Assembly: GCF_018336155.1 (NCBI RefSeq) | Contig: NZ_JAGYHF010000004.1 | Span: forward strand, 124,001-188,000 | Direction: 5' to 3' | DNA from: Pseudomonas rustica | Lineage (GTDB): Bacteria; Pseudomonadota; Gammaproteobacteria; Pseudomonadales; Pseudomonadaceae | DNA length: 64,000 nucleotides | Shown: piece by piece, positions 46,993 to 55,007 of the stretch | Position numbering within the stretch: the first letter of the stretch is position 1 | Layout of the letters: every line of letters starts with the position of its first letter | Program-made: the position numbers and the translations under genes | The notes under the pieces: model-generated | Database searches by the model: none | What the model saw: only the letters and a program-made list of their open reading frames with translations | Told to the model about the DNA's origin: nothing

Positions 46993-48723
46993 TCAAGCGG
47001 CAAAGGCGCCGACCCGCAAACGGTCGTAGGCCTGCATTTCCTCGGCATCGAGCGGGATGATGTAAGGCTCGACGGCTTTCTTGAAACTGGTCATCTGGCC
47101 GTCATCGCCCTTCTTCAGATGGCAATGGCAGAACCACTCGCTGTCGTTGCGCTGCGGGTGATCGACGCGATAGTGATAAAGACCCCAACGACTTTCCGCA
47201 CGGAACAACGAGGCGCGCGCAGCCATTTCGGCGCAGTCGCGAATCACGCTGGTTTCCATCGCGCGCATCAGTTCGTGGGCGTTGTTGGCTTTCATTTGCT
47301 CGAGGTCGCGCTCGATGTCACTGAAGCGTTGCAGGCCGATCTGCATCTTCTTGGTGACTTTCGGCGGTTGCAGGTAATCGTTGACGAAGCGCCGCAGCTT
47401 GTATTCGACCTGCGCCGGCGGCAGACCGTGTTCGCGATCCAGCGGCGCGTAGACCCGGGCTTTTTCCTTTTCAATCTGCTCGGCATCCAGCGCAGAAAAC
47501 TCGCGCCCGGCGACAAAATCGGCGGCGTTGTGCCCGGCGAACCAGCCGTAAGTGAACGCGCCGAGCATGTAGTTGTGCGGTACGGCAGCCATGTCACCCG
47601 CCGAGTACAGACCTTTCACCGAGGTCTCGGCACGCTCGTTGACCCATACACCGGACGCCGAGTGACCACTGCAAAAACCGATTTCGGAGATGTGCATTTC
47701 AACCATTTGCGTGCGGTAATCGGTGCCGCGATTGGCGTGAAACTGGCCGCGACTCGGGCGCTCGTTGCTGTGCAGAATTTCCTCGATGTTCTGGATGGTT
47801 TCTTCGGCCAGGTGATCGAGTTTGAGGAACACCGGGCCGTTGCCGCTCTCCAGTTCCTGGTGGAATTCCCACATCATCTGCCCGCTCCAGTAGTCGCACT
47901 CGATGAAGCGTTCGCCCTTGTTGTTGGCGGTGTAGCCGCCCAGCGGGCCGGTGACGTAAGCGCAGGCCGGGCCGTTGTAATCCTTGATCAGCGGGTTGAT
48001 CTGGAAGCACTCGAGGTTGGCCAGTTCGGCGCCGGCGTGATAGGCCATCGCGTAGCCGTCGCCGGCATTGGTCGGGTTTTCGTAGGTGCCCATCAGGTAG
48101 CCCGACGATGGCAGGCCGAGTCGCCCTGCAGCGCCGCAGGCGAGGATCACCGCTTTGGCTTTGATCACGTGGAAATCGGCGGTGCGGCAGTCGAAGCCCA
48201 TCACCCCGTTGACGGTGCCCTCCTCGTCGGTCAGCAACCGCGTGCACACGAGGCGATTGGTGATGCTCACTCGTGCACGTTTCAACTGGCGATAGAGGAC
48301 TTTTTTGATGTCGTGCCCTTCCGGCATCGGCAGCACGTAGGCGCCCATGTGGTGGACTTTTTTCACTGCGTAATCGCCGGTTTCGTCTTTCTCGAACTTC
48401 ACGCCCCAACGGTCGAGCTGTTCGATGGTTTCGAAGCTGTGCGTCGCGTAAGCGTAAACGGCGGCCTGATTGACGATGCCGTCATTGGCGATGGTGATTT
48501 CCTTGGTGTACTGCTCAGGCGTCGAGTGCCCGGGAATGATCGCGTTGTTCAGGCCGTCCATGCCCATGCTGATCGCGCCGCTGCGTTTGACGTTGGCCTT
48601 GTCGACCAGCAGCACGCGCAGGTCGCGGTTCTTTTCCTTGGCCTTGATCGCGGCCATCGGGCCCGCGGTGCCGCCGCCGATGACGACGATGTCGTATTCC
48701 TGTTCGAGAACGTTGCGGGTCAT
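46993..48723 (-). CDS. AprA-like FAD flavoprotein (fumarate reductase/succinate dehydrogenase family)
   Basis: A 576-aa flavoprotein. FAD-binding DIVVIGGGTAGPMAAIKAKEKN is at residues 11-33, then VDKANVKRSGAISMGMDGLNNAI, very like AprA of adenylylsulfate reductases. Later: AVILACGAAGRLGLPSSGYLMGTYENPTNAGDGYAMAYHAGAELANLECFQINPL and GLYSAGDMAAVPHNYMLGAFTYGWFAGHNAA. It lacks a membrane anchor. The adjacent ferredoxin suggests a two-subunit AprAB-like enzyme. The start overlaps the GntR stop by 4 bp. Whether it acts on adenylylsulfate or another compound is unknown; I could not check the APS-binding residues. Confidence 0.88.
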   Translation of the reverse strand: MTRNVLEQEYDIVVIGGGTAGPMAAIKAKEKNRDLRVLLVDKANVKRSGAISMGMDGLNNAIIPGHSTPEQYTKEITIANDGIVNQAAVYAYATHSFETIEQLDRWGVKFEKDETGDYAVKKVHHMGAYVLPMPEGHDIKKVLYRQLKRARVSITNRLVCTRLLTDEEGTVNGVMGFDCRTADFHVIKAKAVILACGAAGRLGLPSSGYLMGTYENPTNAGDGYAMAYHAGAELANLECFQINPLIKDYNGPACAYVTGPLGGYTANNKGERFIECDYWSGQMMWEFHQELESGNGPVFLKLDHLAEETIQNIEEILHSNERPSRGQFHANRGTDYRTQMVEMHISEIGFCSGHSASGVWVNERAETSVKGLYSAGDMAAVPHNYMLGAFTYGWFAGHNAADFVAGREFSALDAEQIEKEKARVYAPLDREHGLPPAQVEYKLRRFVNDYLQPPKVTKKMQIGLQRFSDIERDLEQMKANNAHELMRAMETSVIRDCAEMAARASLFRAESRWGLYHYRVDHPQRNDSEWFCHCHLKKGDDGQMTSFKKAVEPYIIPLDAEEMQAYDRLRVGAFAA

Positions 48724-49472
48724 GCCTGCTCCCCTTTTTGCCGGTCGATCCGCAGGCGGTACTGGAATGCATCGCCACGGTAGTAAAGGTGTTCGAAGTC
48801 CAGCGGCTGGCCTTTTGCGTCATGGGTCAGACGTTCGATGCGCATGATTGGCGAACCGGCTTCGACGTTGAGCGCCTGGGTCAGGTCGCTGTCGGCCAGC
48901 ACCGCGTCGATGGCCAGATCAGCGTGACCGAGGGCGATGCCGCAGTCGTTTTCGAGGATCAGAAAGATGTCGCGGGTGACCAGATCAGCCTTCTCTAACC
49001 GCTCGCCGACGGCTTTCGGCAGATAGGTGATTTCAAGCGAAATCGGCTCGCGGTTGATCAGGCGCACGCGTTTGATCTGCGCGACGATCTCGCCTTCGGC
49101 CACCTGCAAACGCTCGGCCACGCGCTTGTCGGCCGGGATGAATTTGAAGCTGCGCAGGCGGTTGATCACCTCGTAACCGCGCCCGGTCATGGACTCGGCG
49201 AGGCCTTGCAGGCTGCTGACGTTTTGAAAGGTTTTCGGCTTGGCGACGAAGGTGCCTTTGCCGTGGATCTTGAAGATCAGCCCTTCTTTTTGCAGATCGC
49301 CCAAGGCCTGGCGCACGGTGATGCGGCTGACTTTGAACAGCGCGCCGAGTTCGCTTTCGGAGGGCATCTGGCTGTCTTGCGGGTATTCGCCGTCGAGAAT
49401 GCGCGCACGGAGGACGTCGCGTAATTGGGTGTGCAGAGGAACGCTACTGAGGGAGAGAACGTTATCGGTCAT
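48720..49472 (-). CDS. GntR-family regulator, HutC subfamily (UTRA domain)
   Basis: A 250-aa regulator: winged helix YPQDSQMPSESELGALFKVSRITVRQALGDLQKEGLIFKIHGKGTFVAKP (residues ~25-75), then a UTRA effector domain (FKFIPADKRVAERLQVAEGEIVAQIKRVRLINREPISLEITYLP ... PIMRIERLTHDAKGQPLDFEHLYYRGD). It is the first gene of the flavoprotein operon, and the flavoprotein start overlaps its stop. Two matching palindromes lie just upstream. It likely represses the cluster and responds to the imported compound. Confidence 0.92.
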   Translation of the reverse strand: MTDNVLSLSSVPLHTQLRDVLRARILDGEYPQDSQMPSESELGALFKVSRITVRQALGDLQKEGLIFKIHGKGTFVAKPKTFQNVSSLQGLAESMTGRGYEVINRLRSFKFIPADKRVAERLQVAEGEIVAQIKRVRLINREPISLEITYLPKAVGERLEKADLVTRDIFLILENDCGIALGHADLAIDAVLADSDLTQALNVEAGSPIMRIERLTHDAKGQPLDFEHLYYRGDAFQYRLRIDRQKGEQA

Positions 49473-49482
49473 CGCGGGATCA

Positions 49483-49528
49483 CTTGTTATAACGAGTTAT
49501 GACGTGATCTTAGAGTTGTTATGACAAG
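49483..49528. promoter_or_regulatory. Paired operator candidates upstream of the GntR/AprAB-like operon
   Basis: CTTGTTATAACGAG (49483-49496) and GTTGTTATGACAAG (49515-49528) are near-palindromes fitting one consensus, CTTGTTATAACAAG, spaced 32 bp centre to centre (about three helical turns). A third GTTATGAC half-copy lies between them. They are 11-56 bp upstream of the GntR start. A HutC-type site is expected to look like this. Confidence 0.6.
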
Positions 49529-49576
49529 GTTAGAAATATTGTTTGGGCATAACCTTAGATTCGGTGTTGAAAATTC

Positions 49577-49650
49577 AAAGATCGCAGCCTTCGGCAGCTC
49601 CTACATGAAACCGCGATCCCCTGTAGGAGCTGCCGAAGGCTGCGATCTTT
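49577..49650. repeat. REP hairpin, GTAGGAGCTGCC class
   Basis: AAAGATCGCAGCCTTCGGCA and a right arm ending GGCTGCGATCTTT are perfect inverse copies. It lies between the GntR operon start and the 3' end of the Gfo/Idh/MocA gene. Confidence 0.88.
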
Positions 49651-49655
49651 TGATC

Positions 49656-50621
49656 TTAACGTTTGAGGATTTGATCCATGACCCAGTCAGTCTTGAGCGC
49701 TTGCTCGGCGACTGCAGGGTGTTGTGAATCACCCCGAATATGCGCATTCATACCCAGCACGTGATGCCACTGAATGTGTTCGTGATGCGGGATTTCCAGG
49801 CTGATCTTTTCATCGGCATGCAACTGCACAGGATGCTCATCAAACACCGAAAAACTGATCCGCCCCAGGCTGCCGATGATCTCGACGCGGTCCTCGCGCC
49901 GATCCGCGACAAAGCTCCAGCAGCCCATGCCCAACGCCCCGGAGGCGAATCGCCAACTGGCGCTGACGGCATCTTCCGCCGCATACAAACCCGCCTGCCG
50001 CGCCGTGAATCCGGCCACTTCAACGATATCGCCGAGCAGATATTGGAACAGGTCAAAACCGTGGCTGGCCAGATCGGCGAAGTAACCGCCACCGGCCACC
50101 GCAGGATCGGTGCGCCAGTTGTCGCGGCCATCGAGATCAACCGGCGACGGCGCTTTGGTCAGCGTCCAGCTCAGATGTCGAACCTTACCGATGCGCCCCT
50201 CCTCCAGCCACTGCCGCACCTGCGCAAAGCGCGGCAACGAACGGCGATAGTAGGAAACGAACAGGTGCAAACCAGCGTCGGCAAACGCCTGTTGCATCTC
50301 GCGGCTTTGCCCGGCGTTCAGCGCCATGGGTTTTTCCACGCAGCAATGTTTGCCGGCGGCAGCGACTTTCAGGCTGTAGGCGTGGTGGCTGTCGGGTGGC
50401 GTGGCGATGTACACCGCGTCGACCTCGGGATCGTTGATCAGCGCATTGACGTCGGTGTAGACCCGCGCGATGCCGTGGCGCGCAGCGTAGTCAGTCACCG
50501 CTTCAAGGCGTCGGCCCATCACCGCCACCAGCGCAGAACCGGGCGCCTTGTAGAAGGCCGGCCCGCTCTTGCGTTCAGCGACGCTGCCGCACCCGATCAT
50601 GCCCCAACGCACCACGTTCAT
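49656..50621 (-). CDS. Gfo/Idh/MocA-family NAD(P)-dependent oxidoreductase
   Basis: A 321-aa protein. The Rossmann motif is WGMIGCGSVAERKSG at the N-terminus, followed by VYIATPPDSHHAYSLKVAAAGKHCCVEKPMALNAGQSREM, the family's EKP motif. The C-terminal domain is the usual alpha/beta fold. Such enzymes act on sugars, inositols or related compounds. It lies 11 bp downstream of the Dyp-type peroxidase gene and probably shares its transcript. Substrate unknown. Confidence 0.88.
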   Translation of the reverse strand: MNVVRWGMIGCGSVAERKSGPAFYKAPGSALVAVMGRRLEAVTDYAARHGIARVYTDVNALINDPEVDAVYIATPPDSHHAYSLKVAAAGKHCCVEKPMALNAGQSREMQQAFADAGLHLFVSYYRRSLPRFAQVRQWLEEGRIGKVRHLSWTLTKAPSPVDLDGRDNWRTDPAVAGGGYFADLASHGFDLFQYLLGDIVEVAGFTARQAGLYAAEDAVSASWRFASGALGMGCWSFVADRREDRVEIIGSLGRISFSVFDEHPVQLHADEKISLEIPHHEHIQWHHVLGMNAHIRGDSQHPAVAEQALKTDWVMDQILKR

Positions 50622-50632
50622 TTTTTACTCCT

Positions 50633-51520
50633 TTAGCCGATGCGCAAGGCGCGCAGATCGAGGTGACCATCCTTCAACGGCGGGCACCAGTAGTAGCCGC
50701 CAGTGACCGGCCGGCTAATGCGATACAGACCGTCGGTGATGCCGTCTTCCAGACCGCTCATGCGTCGCAGTTGTGCTTCGAAGGCATCCAGCGAGAAGCC
50801 GAACGCGAGGAACATCAGGCCCGCACGATCGCCTTCAATCCACGGCATCGAACGGCGCACGACGAACGCTTCCGGCGCGAAGCTTTCCTGCGCGGTGCGT
50901 TTGACGTGGGCCGAAATCGGCGCGTCGTCGATCTCTTCGTTGTCGCTGAGGCGACGGCCCATGATGTTGTCTTTGTCATCGGCCGAGAGTTTGTGGAAAC
51001 CCTTGAGATCGTGCTGCCACTGCTGGATTGCGGCGAAGCTGCCGCCGACCATGCCGTCAGTGCCGGCGCTTTGCAGGGCAGCGGCGATGGCGGCTTCGTC
51101 GTGCGGGTTTTCGGTGCCGTCTTCGTAGCCGGTGAGGTCGTGGCCGTCCTTGTGGCGGAAGGCTTCCTGCATCTCAACCAGGCGCAGGGCCGGAGCGAGT
51201 GCGGCTTCGAGGGCGTTGCAGCGGTTGAGCAGTTCACCACGGTCGACGCCGTGCAGCCAGACCCACAGCGCGTGTTGGGTCGACGGGTTTTCCACGCCGA
51301 CGCCGGACATGGCCGGGAAGCTGCGCAGGCCTTCAATTTGTACATTGAGGGCCTTGGCCAGGGATTCACCGAAACCGACCACCGCCGACTTGCCGTCCAC
51401 CAGATTCATCAGGTTGTCGATCGCCTGTGGCAGCGCTTCAACTGACTGAAGCGCGAAAAACAGGTGACGTGCTTGCGCAGGAACGGGGGTGGCGAGAATG
51501 CCCGGCTGGTAGTAACTCAT
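50633..51520 (-). CDS. Dyp-type heme peroxidase (YfeX-like)
   Basis: A 295-aa protein. The Dyp hallmark GxxDG is present as GYEDGTENPHD, with the catalytic Asp. The heme ligand His is likely in APISAHVKRTAQ. Later AFVVRRSMPWIEGDRAGLMFLAFGFSLDAFEAQLRRMSG is typical of the class. No signal peptide, so cytoplasmic. It is a single-domain enzyme of about the usual YfeX length. It may act on peroxide or porphyrin compounds. It precedes the oxidoreductase gene by 11 bp. Confidence 0.9.
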   Translation of the reverse strand: MSYYQPGILATPVPAQARHLFFALQSVEALPQAIDNLMNLVDGKSAVVGFGESLAKALNVQIEGLRSFPAMSGVGVENPSTQHALWVWLHGVDRGELLNRCNALEAALAPALRLVEMQEAFRHKDGHDLTGYEDGTENPHDEAAIAAALQSAGTDGMVGGSFAAIQQWQHDLKGFHKLSADDKDNIMGRRLSDNEEIDDAPISAHVKRTAQESFAPEAFVVRRSMPWIEGDRAGLMFLAFGFSLDAFEAQLRRMSGLEDGITDGLYRISRPVTGGYYWCPPLKDGHLDLRALRIG

Positions 51521-51594
51521 GTGAACTCCTTGGAAAGTGCGCGGGAGTTTACCTGTGGCCGGAGGATTTGTGTGGGTTTGGATGGTGGCAAAAG

Positions 51595-51921
51595 CCCCTC
51601 ACCCTAGCCCTCTCCCCGAGGGAGAGGGAACTGAATGGGGGATATTTGCGAGGTACGCCGACTTGAACGTGCTGCTGTGAATCCATAATCGACGCAAAAC
51701 GTTCAGGTCGATGTATAAAGCAAGCCACCTCGATCGGCCATTTGCCCTCACCCTAGCCCTCTCCCAAAGGGAGAGGGAACTGAATGGGGGATATTTGAGA
51801 GGTGCGCCGACTTGGACGTGCGGTTGGGAATCCATAATCGACACAAAACGTTCAGGTCGATGTATGAATCAAGACACCTCGGTCGGCCCCCTCTCCCTCT
51901 GGGAGAGGGCTGGGGTGAGGG
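51595..51921. repeat. CCCTCACCC-bounded palindromic element, two cores in tandem (copy 3)
   Basis: The left end CCCCTCACCCTAGCCCTCTC starts at 51595. A second TTGCCCTCACCCTAGCCCTC lies at ~51742. The right end is GGGAGAGGGCTGGGGTGAGG to 51921. Both cores carry CGCCGACTTG and a GTTCAGGTCGATGTAT segment. The last part is also the 3' end of the AraC gene, which terminates inside this element. Confidence 0.85.
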
Positions 51922-52949
51922 TTTGCGTCATTGCGCCACGCACTCGGACTCATCCCCGTCCAGCGCTTGAACGCCCGGCGAAAACTGCGCACATCGCTGT
52001 AGCCCACCTCTTCGGTAATCCGCTCGATCGGCATGTCCGGGTTCGCCAGCAGACTCATCGTCCGCGCCTGCCGGACTTGCTCCAGCAGCGCCTCAAATGT
52101 CAGCGCATGCTCGGTCAACCGTCGGCGCAAGGTGCGGCTGCTCATGTTCAAATCGCCGGCAATCTTTTCGATATGACTACCGCTGCTCAGATCCCGCGCA
52201 ATCGCCCGCTCCACCGCCTGGATCAGATCAAGCTTCTGATGCACCTGCGCCGCTTCCAGCTCCAGCAGTTTCACTGCCTGACGCAGCGCCAGTGAATGGT
52301 GATTGGGCAGGTTCACATCGAGCCAGCGCACATCGATCAACATGCGATTGTGCAGGCAACCGAAGCGCACATTCGGCCCGAGCAGTCGGTGATATTCGCT
52401 CAGGTAATCCGGCGCGGCATGCACAAACTCCACCGCAATCGGCGCAAAATCAGCCCCGGCTAGCGCCCGGCCATACACCAGCAAACTGGCAAAAAACTCC
52501 TCGACCGCGAACACCTGCACTTCGGCGAACGGCAAACGACAATCAGCATCAAGGTGCACCTGATCGCCAACCACATCGACACTCGACACCACAATCCCGC
52601 CCGACGTGTGCTGATGACGAATGCCCAAGGCAAACGCATCGCGCAAAGTCTTGCACAGCGACAACACATGCCCGAGCAAGCCCAACGTGCCCAGCACATT
52701 TTGTGCGCCCACCCACAAGCCGAGGCCCTGATTGGGCAGGACTTTGAGCGCACGCTGAATCATCGCCACGGCCTGGCGATAGGAAATCCGCTGCGCCGGA
52801 TCCTGCAGGTCTTCAAGGGTAAAACCCAGGCCACGGCACAGGCTCTCGGGCTCGACGCCCTTGTTTTGCGCGACTTCGGCGAGGGTTTGCAGGAGGAACG
52901 GCGACACCAGCGCCAGTTCGTAGGTCGGATCGACAACTTTCATGTTCAT
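51852..52949 (-). CDS. AraC-family regulator (SphR/OruR-like) with its C-terminus in a repeat element
   Basis: A 365-aa protein. Residues ~15-200 form the Arabinose-binding-type N-domain (AraC_binding_2 class). The C-terminal ~100 residues carry two helix-turn-helix motifs (IEKIAGDLNMSSRTLRRRLTEHALTFEALLEQVRQARTMSLL and PIERITEEVGYSDVRSFRRAFKRWTGMSPSAWR). After the normal end at ...SAWRND the last residues (NPHPSPLPEGEGADRGVLIH...) are encoded by the CCCTCACCC element, which supplies the stop. It is divergent from the outer-membrane protein gene at 53161, its probable target. Confidence 0.88.
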   Translation of the reverse strand: MNMKVVDPTYELALVSPFLLQTLAEVAQNKGVEPESLCRGLGFTLEDLQDPAQRISYRQAVAMIQRALKVLPNQGLGLWVGAQNVLGTLGLLGHVLSLCKTLRDAFALGIRHQHTSGGIVVSSVDVVGDQVHLDADCRLPFAEVQVFAVEEFFASLLVYGRALAGADFAPIAVEFVHAAPDYLSEYHRLLGPNVRFGCLHNRMLIDVRWLDVNLPNHHSLALRQAVKLLELEAAQVHQKLDLIQAVERAIARDLSSGSHIEKIAGDLNMSSRTLRRRLTEHALTFEALLEQVRQARTMSLLANPDMPIERITEEVGYSDVRSFRRAFKRWTGMSPSAWRNDANPHPSPLPEGEGADRGVLIHTST

Positions 52950-53032
52950 GGCGGCGAGACATTCCGGATCAGGCTTGATTGTTATTTTTGTAACCGGTTA
53001 TGTCGAAGGAAGTTAGCACAGGCTTGACGGAC

Positions 53033-53061
53033 TGTCCGCAGAAGTCCCCCTCAGTGTCCGC
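53033..53061. promoter_or_regulatory. Direct-repeat operator candidate for the AraC regulator
   Basis: TGTCCGC occurs at 53033-53039 and 53055-53061, exactly 22 bp apart (two helical turns), as is common for AraC-family sites. It lies upstream of a possible promoter (CTGACA at 53074 and TATAGT at 53099, spacer 19) for the gene at 53161. Confidence 0.45.
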
Positions 53062-53160
53062 CAATACCCTGCCCTGACAGGCGCCAACGGCTTATTTCTA
53101 TAGTGCCGGGCGTGCTGCGTACCGGCGTTGCGTCACAACACAATAATAATGAGGACGGAT

Positions 53161-54108
53161 ATGCACCCGAACCGCGCGACATTCCCCTTGCGCCTGGCCC
53201 TTTCCTTGCTGGGCTGCGCCGCGACTGTACCGGCGCTGGCCACCGAAGCCGGCGTCGACAACATCGGCCCCGGCACCGACGGTTTCTTCATGCTGCCGCT
53301 GGAAGTCGACAGCCTTCCGGAGAACATGGTCGCGTTCAACGTCTACTACAACCATTACAAGTCGACCAAACTCAACATCAGTTCGCTGGGCGGCAAGGTG
53401 CCTAATGTCGAAATTGAATCGACGGCGGTGATTCCGCGCCTCGACTACTTGAGCCCGGTGCGCGTGTTCGGTGGGCGTCTGGCCGGCTACATCGCACAGC
53501 CGTGGTTGAAGCAGGAAGTCTCGGTGTTCGGCCTCAGCGACACACGCGAAGGCATGGGCGACACCACCGTCGCGCCGATCATTTTGTGGGACATGGGCAA
53601 AAACCTGACCCTCGGCGCGGCCTTGGAAATCACTGTGCCGACCGGTGAATACAGCGTCGATCGGCTGGCCAACACCAGCAACAATTTCTACACCTACAAG
53701 CCGCTGTTCTCCTTCACCTGGCTGCCGACGGATAAAACCGAGGTGTCGATGAAGACCACTTACAGCTTCAACGAGAAGAACAAAGACACCGACTACAAGT
53801 CCGGGCAGATCTTCCACTTCGATTATTCGGCCAGCTACAAGCTCACCGACGACCTGATGCTCGGGATCAACGGCTACTTTCTCCAGCAAACCACCGACGA
53901 CAAACAGTTCGGCCACACCGTGCAGTTCGCCGGGCAGGATGTCGACGACGGCGTGCGCGGCAAAGTGTTCGCCATCGGCCCGGCGCTGCACTGGACGTTC
54001 CTCAAATACGCCAGCGCAGAGATCCGCTGGGCCAAGGAATTCGACGTGGAAAACCGCCCGGAAGGCGAAATGCTCTGGGCCAAGGTCAGCATCCCCTACG
54101 CCTTCTGA
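53161..54108 (+). CDS. SphA/MetA-pathway-type outer-membrane transport protein
   Basis: A 315-aa protein with a signal peptide (MHPNRATFPLRLALSLLGCAATVPALA, cleavage near residue 27). The mature beta-rich sequence (GTDGFFMLPLEVDSLPENMVAFNVYYNHYKSTKLN, LEITVPTGEYSVDRLANTSNNFYTYKPLFSFTW) fits the phenol MetA-pathway porin family and ends in aromatic PYAF. GAGGACGGAT precedes ATG 53161. With a divergent AraC gene it resembles the P. aeruginosa sphA/sphR pair; that assignment is inference. Confidence 0.82.
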   Translation: MHPNRATFPLRLALSLLGCAATVPALATEAGVDNIGPGTDGFFMLPLEVDSLPENMVAFNVYYNHYKSTKLNISSLGGKVPNVEIESTAVIPRLDYLSPVRVFGGRLAGYIAQPWLKQEVSVFGLSDTREGMGDTTVAPIILWDMGKNLTLGAALEITVPTGEYSVDRLANTSNNFYTYKPLFSFTWLPTDKTEVSMKTTYSFNEKNKDTDYKSGQIFHFDYSASYKLTDDLMLGINGYFLQQTTDDKQFGHTVQFAGQDVDDGVRGKVFAIGPALHWTFLKYASAEIRWAKEFDVENRPEGEMLWAKVSIPYAF

Positions 54109-54121
54109 AATCTCCTTGCCC

Positions 54122-54347
54122 TCTGTGGGAGCGGGCTTGCTCGCGAAGGCGCCAGGTCAGGCACCTTCGATGTTGAATGTCGCGGCCTCTTCGTGAGCAA
54201 GCCCACTCCCACCTTTGATCCCTGCCAACCACAAATCCCGCCTCCACTCACGATCCAATGTGTGTGGGCTTGCTCGCGAAGACGGCGTGTCAGCCATTAA
54301 AGATGTCGCCAGACACTACGCTTTCGCGAGCAAGCTCAGCTCCTACA
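54122..54347. repeat. Two REP hairpins (GTGGGAGCGGGC class and a hybrid pair)
   Basis: Hairpin 1 spans 54122-54214 (CTGTGGGAGCGGGCTTGCTC to a partly diverged right arm). Hairpin 2 spans about 54258-54347 with arms GTGGGCTTGCTCGCGAAGAC and TTTCGCGAGCAAGCTCAGCT, one side of the GTGGGCTTG type and the other of the GCTCCTAC type. The remaining 54348-54493 holds only the TA leader. Confidence 0.75.
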
Positions 54348-54493
54348 AAAGCCTCCGAAATTCCCTGCTGATCGGAGGAATCGTCTGACATCTTTGGCGC
54401 TTGAGCTTGGGGATACTCGGTACTTCGTCTAGCCAGTGACGACACAGAGCCGCATCCCCCTTAGACTGCTTAACATTGATCATGGAGGTCATT

Positions 54494-54688
54494 ATGAGCG
54501 CCGAACTTTTTCCTGACGTTGCCGAATTCGAAACTGCAGAGCAGGCAGCGAGCTACGACCGTTGGTATCGTGCAAAAGTACAAGCCGCACTTGATGATCC
54601 GCGCCCAGGCATTCCCCATCAGGAAGCCATGGTGCGGCTTGATCGGATGTTAGAAGAGAGGCGAAAAAATCGACGCGCTACTGGTTGA
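54494..54688 (+). CDS. PaaA2-like antitoxin
   Basis: A 64-aa protein starting at ATG 54494 with GGAGGTCATT upstream; earlier ATG and TTG codons are less likely. The sequence FPDVAEFETAEQAASYDRWYRAKVQAALDDPRPGIPHQEAMVRLDRMLEERRKN closely follows the E. coli PaaA2 pattern (EFETxEQxxSYxxWxRAKVxxxLxDPRPxIPHxEVM). It is disordered until it binds ParE2. The toxin frame overlaps its end by 20 bp. Confidence 0.88.
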   Translation: MSAELFPDVAEFETAEQAASYDRWYRAKVQAALDDPRPGIPHQEAMVRLDRMLEERRKNRRATG

Positions 54689-54947
54689 GTGGAGCGATCA
54701 AGCTCTGGACGATCTGGCTGATATCATCGATTACATTGAGCAATACAACACTAACGCTTCAGTTTCGCTGTATAAAAAAGTTGGGACAGCTGCGCAAAAC
54801 CTGTCTTCTGTGCCCCGTGGCTTCCGCTTTGGTCGAATACAAGGGACTCGCGAAATGGTGATAAACCCGAACTATCTTCTTGTTTATCGAGTGACGGATC
54901 GCATCAGAATACTGACGGTGCTCCACGCTCGGCAAAAATATCCCTGA
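54669..54947 (+). CDS. ParE2-like toxin without an ATG, GTG or TTG start
   Basis: Translation in the +2 frame relative to the antitoxin gives IDALLVEWSDQALDDLADIIDYIEQYN... ending VLHARQKYP and a stop, a full ParE/RelE-type toxin (~92 aa). The frame is open from a TAG just upstream, but no ATG, GTG or TTG lies between it and the conserved VEW. An ATC stands at 54669 where ATG would be expected (AAAAAATCGACGCG), and CTG at 54681 is another option. Either a rare start is used or the toxin has lost its start. The frame is intact, so it is listed as a gene with an uncertain start. Confidence 0.7.
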   Translation: MDALLVEWSDQALDDLADIIDYIEQYNTNASVSLYKKVGTAAQNLSSVPRGFRFGRIQGTREMVINPNYLLVYRVTDRIRILTVLHARQKYP

Positions 54948-54955
54948 ACACGATC

Positions 54956-54984
54956 AAAAAAAAAGGGCGACCCATCGGTCGCCC
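54956..54984 (-). terminator. Rho-independent terminator for the 55008-62019 operon
   Basis: On the minus strand a perfect 8-bp stem (GGGCGACC at 54965-54972 and GGTCGCCC at 54977-54984, loop of 4) is followed by a nine-base T run (54956-54964 read as A on the plus strand). It lies 23 bp beyond the binding-protein stop. Confidence 0.9.
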
Positions 54985-55007
54985 TCCACGTACAACCGCA
55001 CAAACTT

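Noticed and set aside
47119..48783. 554-residue plus-strand frame opposite the AprA-like gene
   Set aside because: Antisense shadow of a flavoprotein with a clear FAD motif.
54476..54493. Earlier antitoxin starts at TTG 54476 or ATG 54482
   Set aside because: GGAGGTCATT fits the ATG at 54494, and the PaaA2-like sequence begins there.
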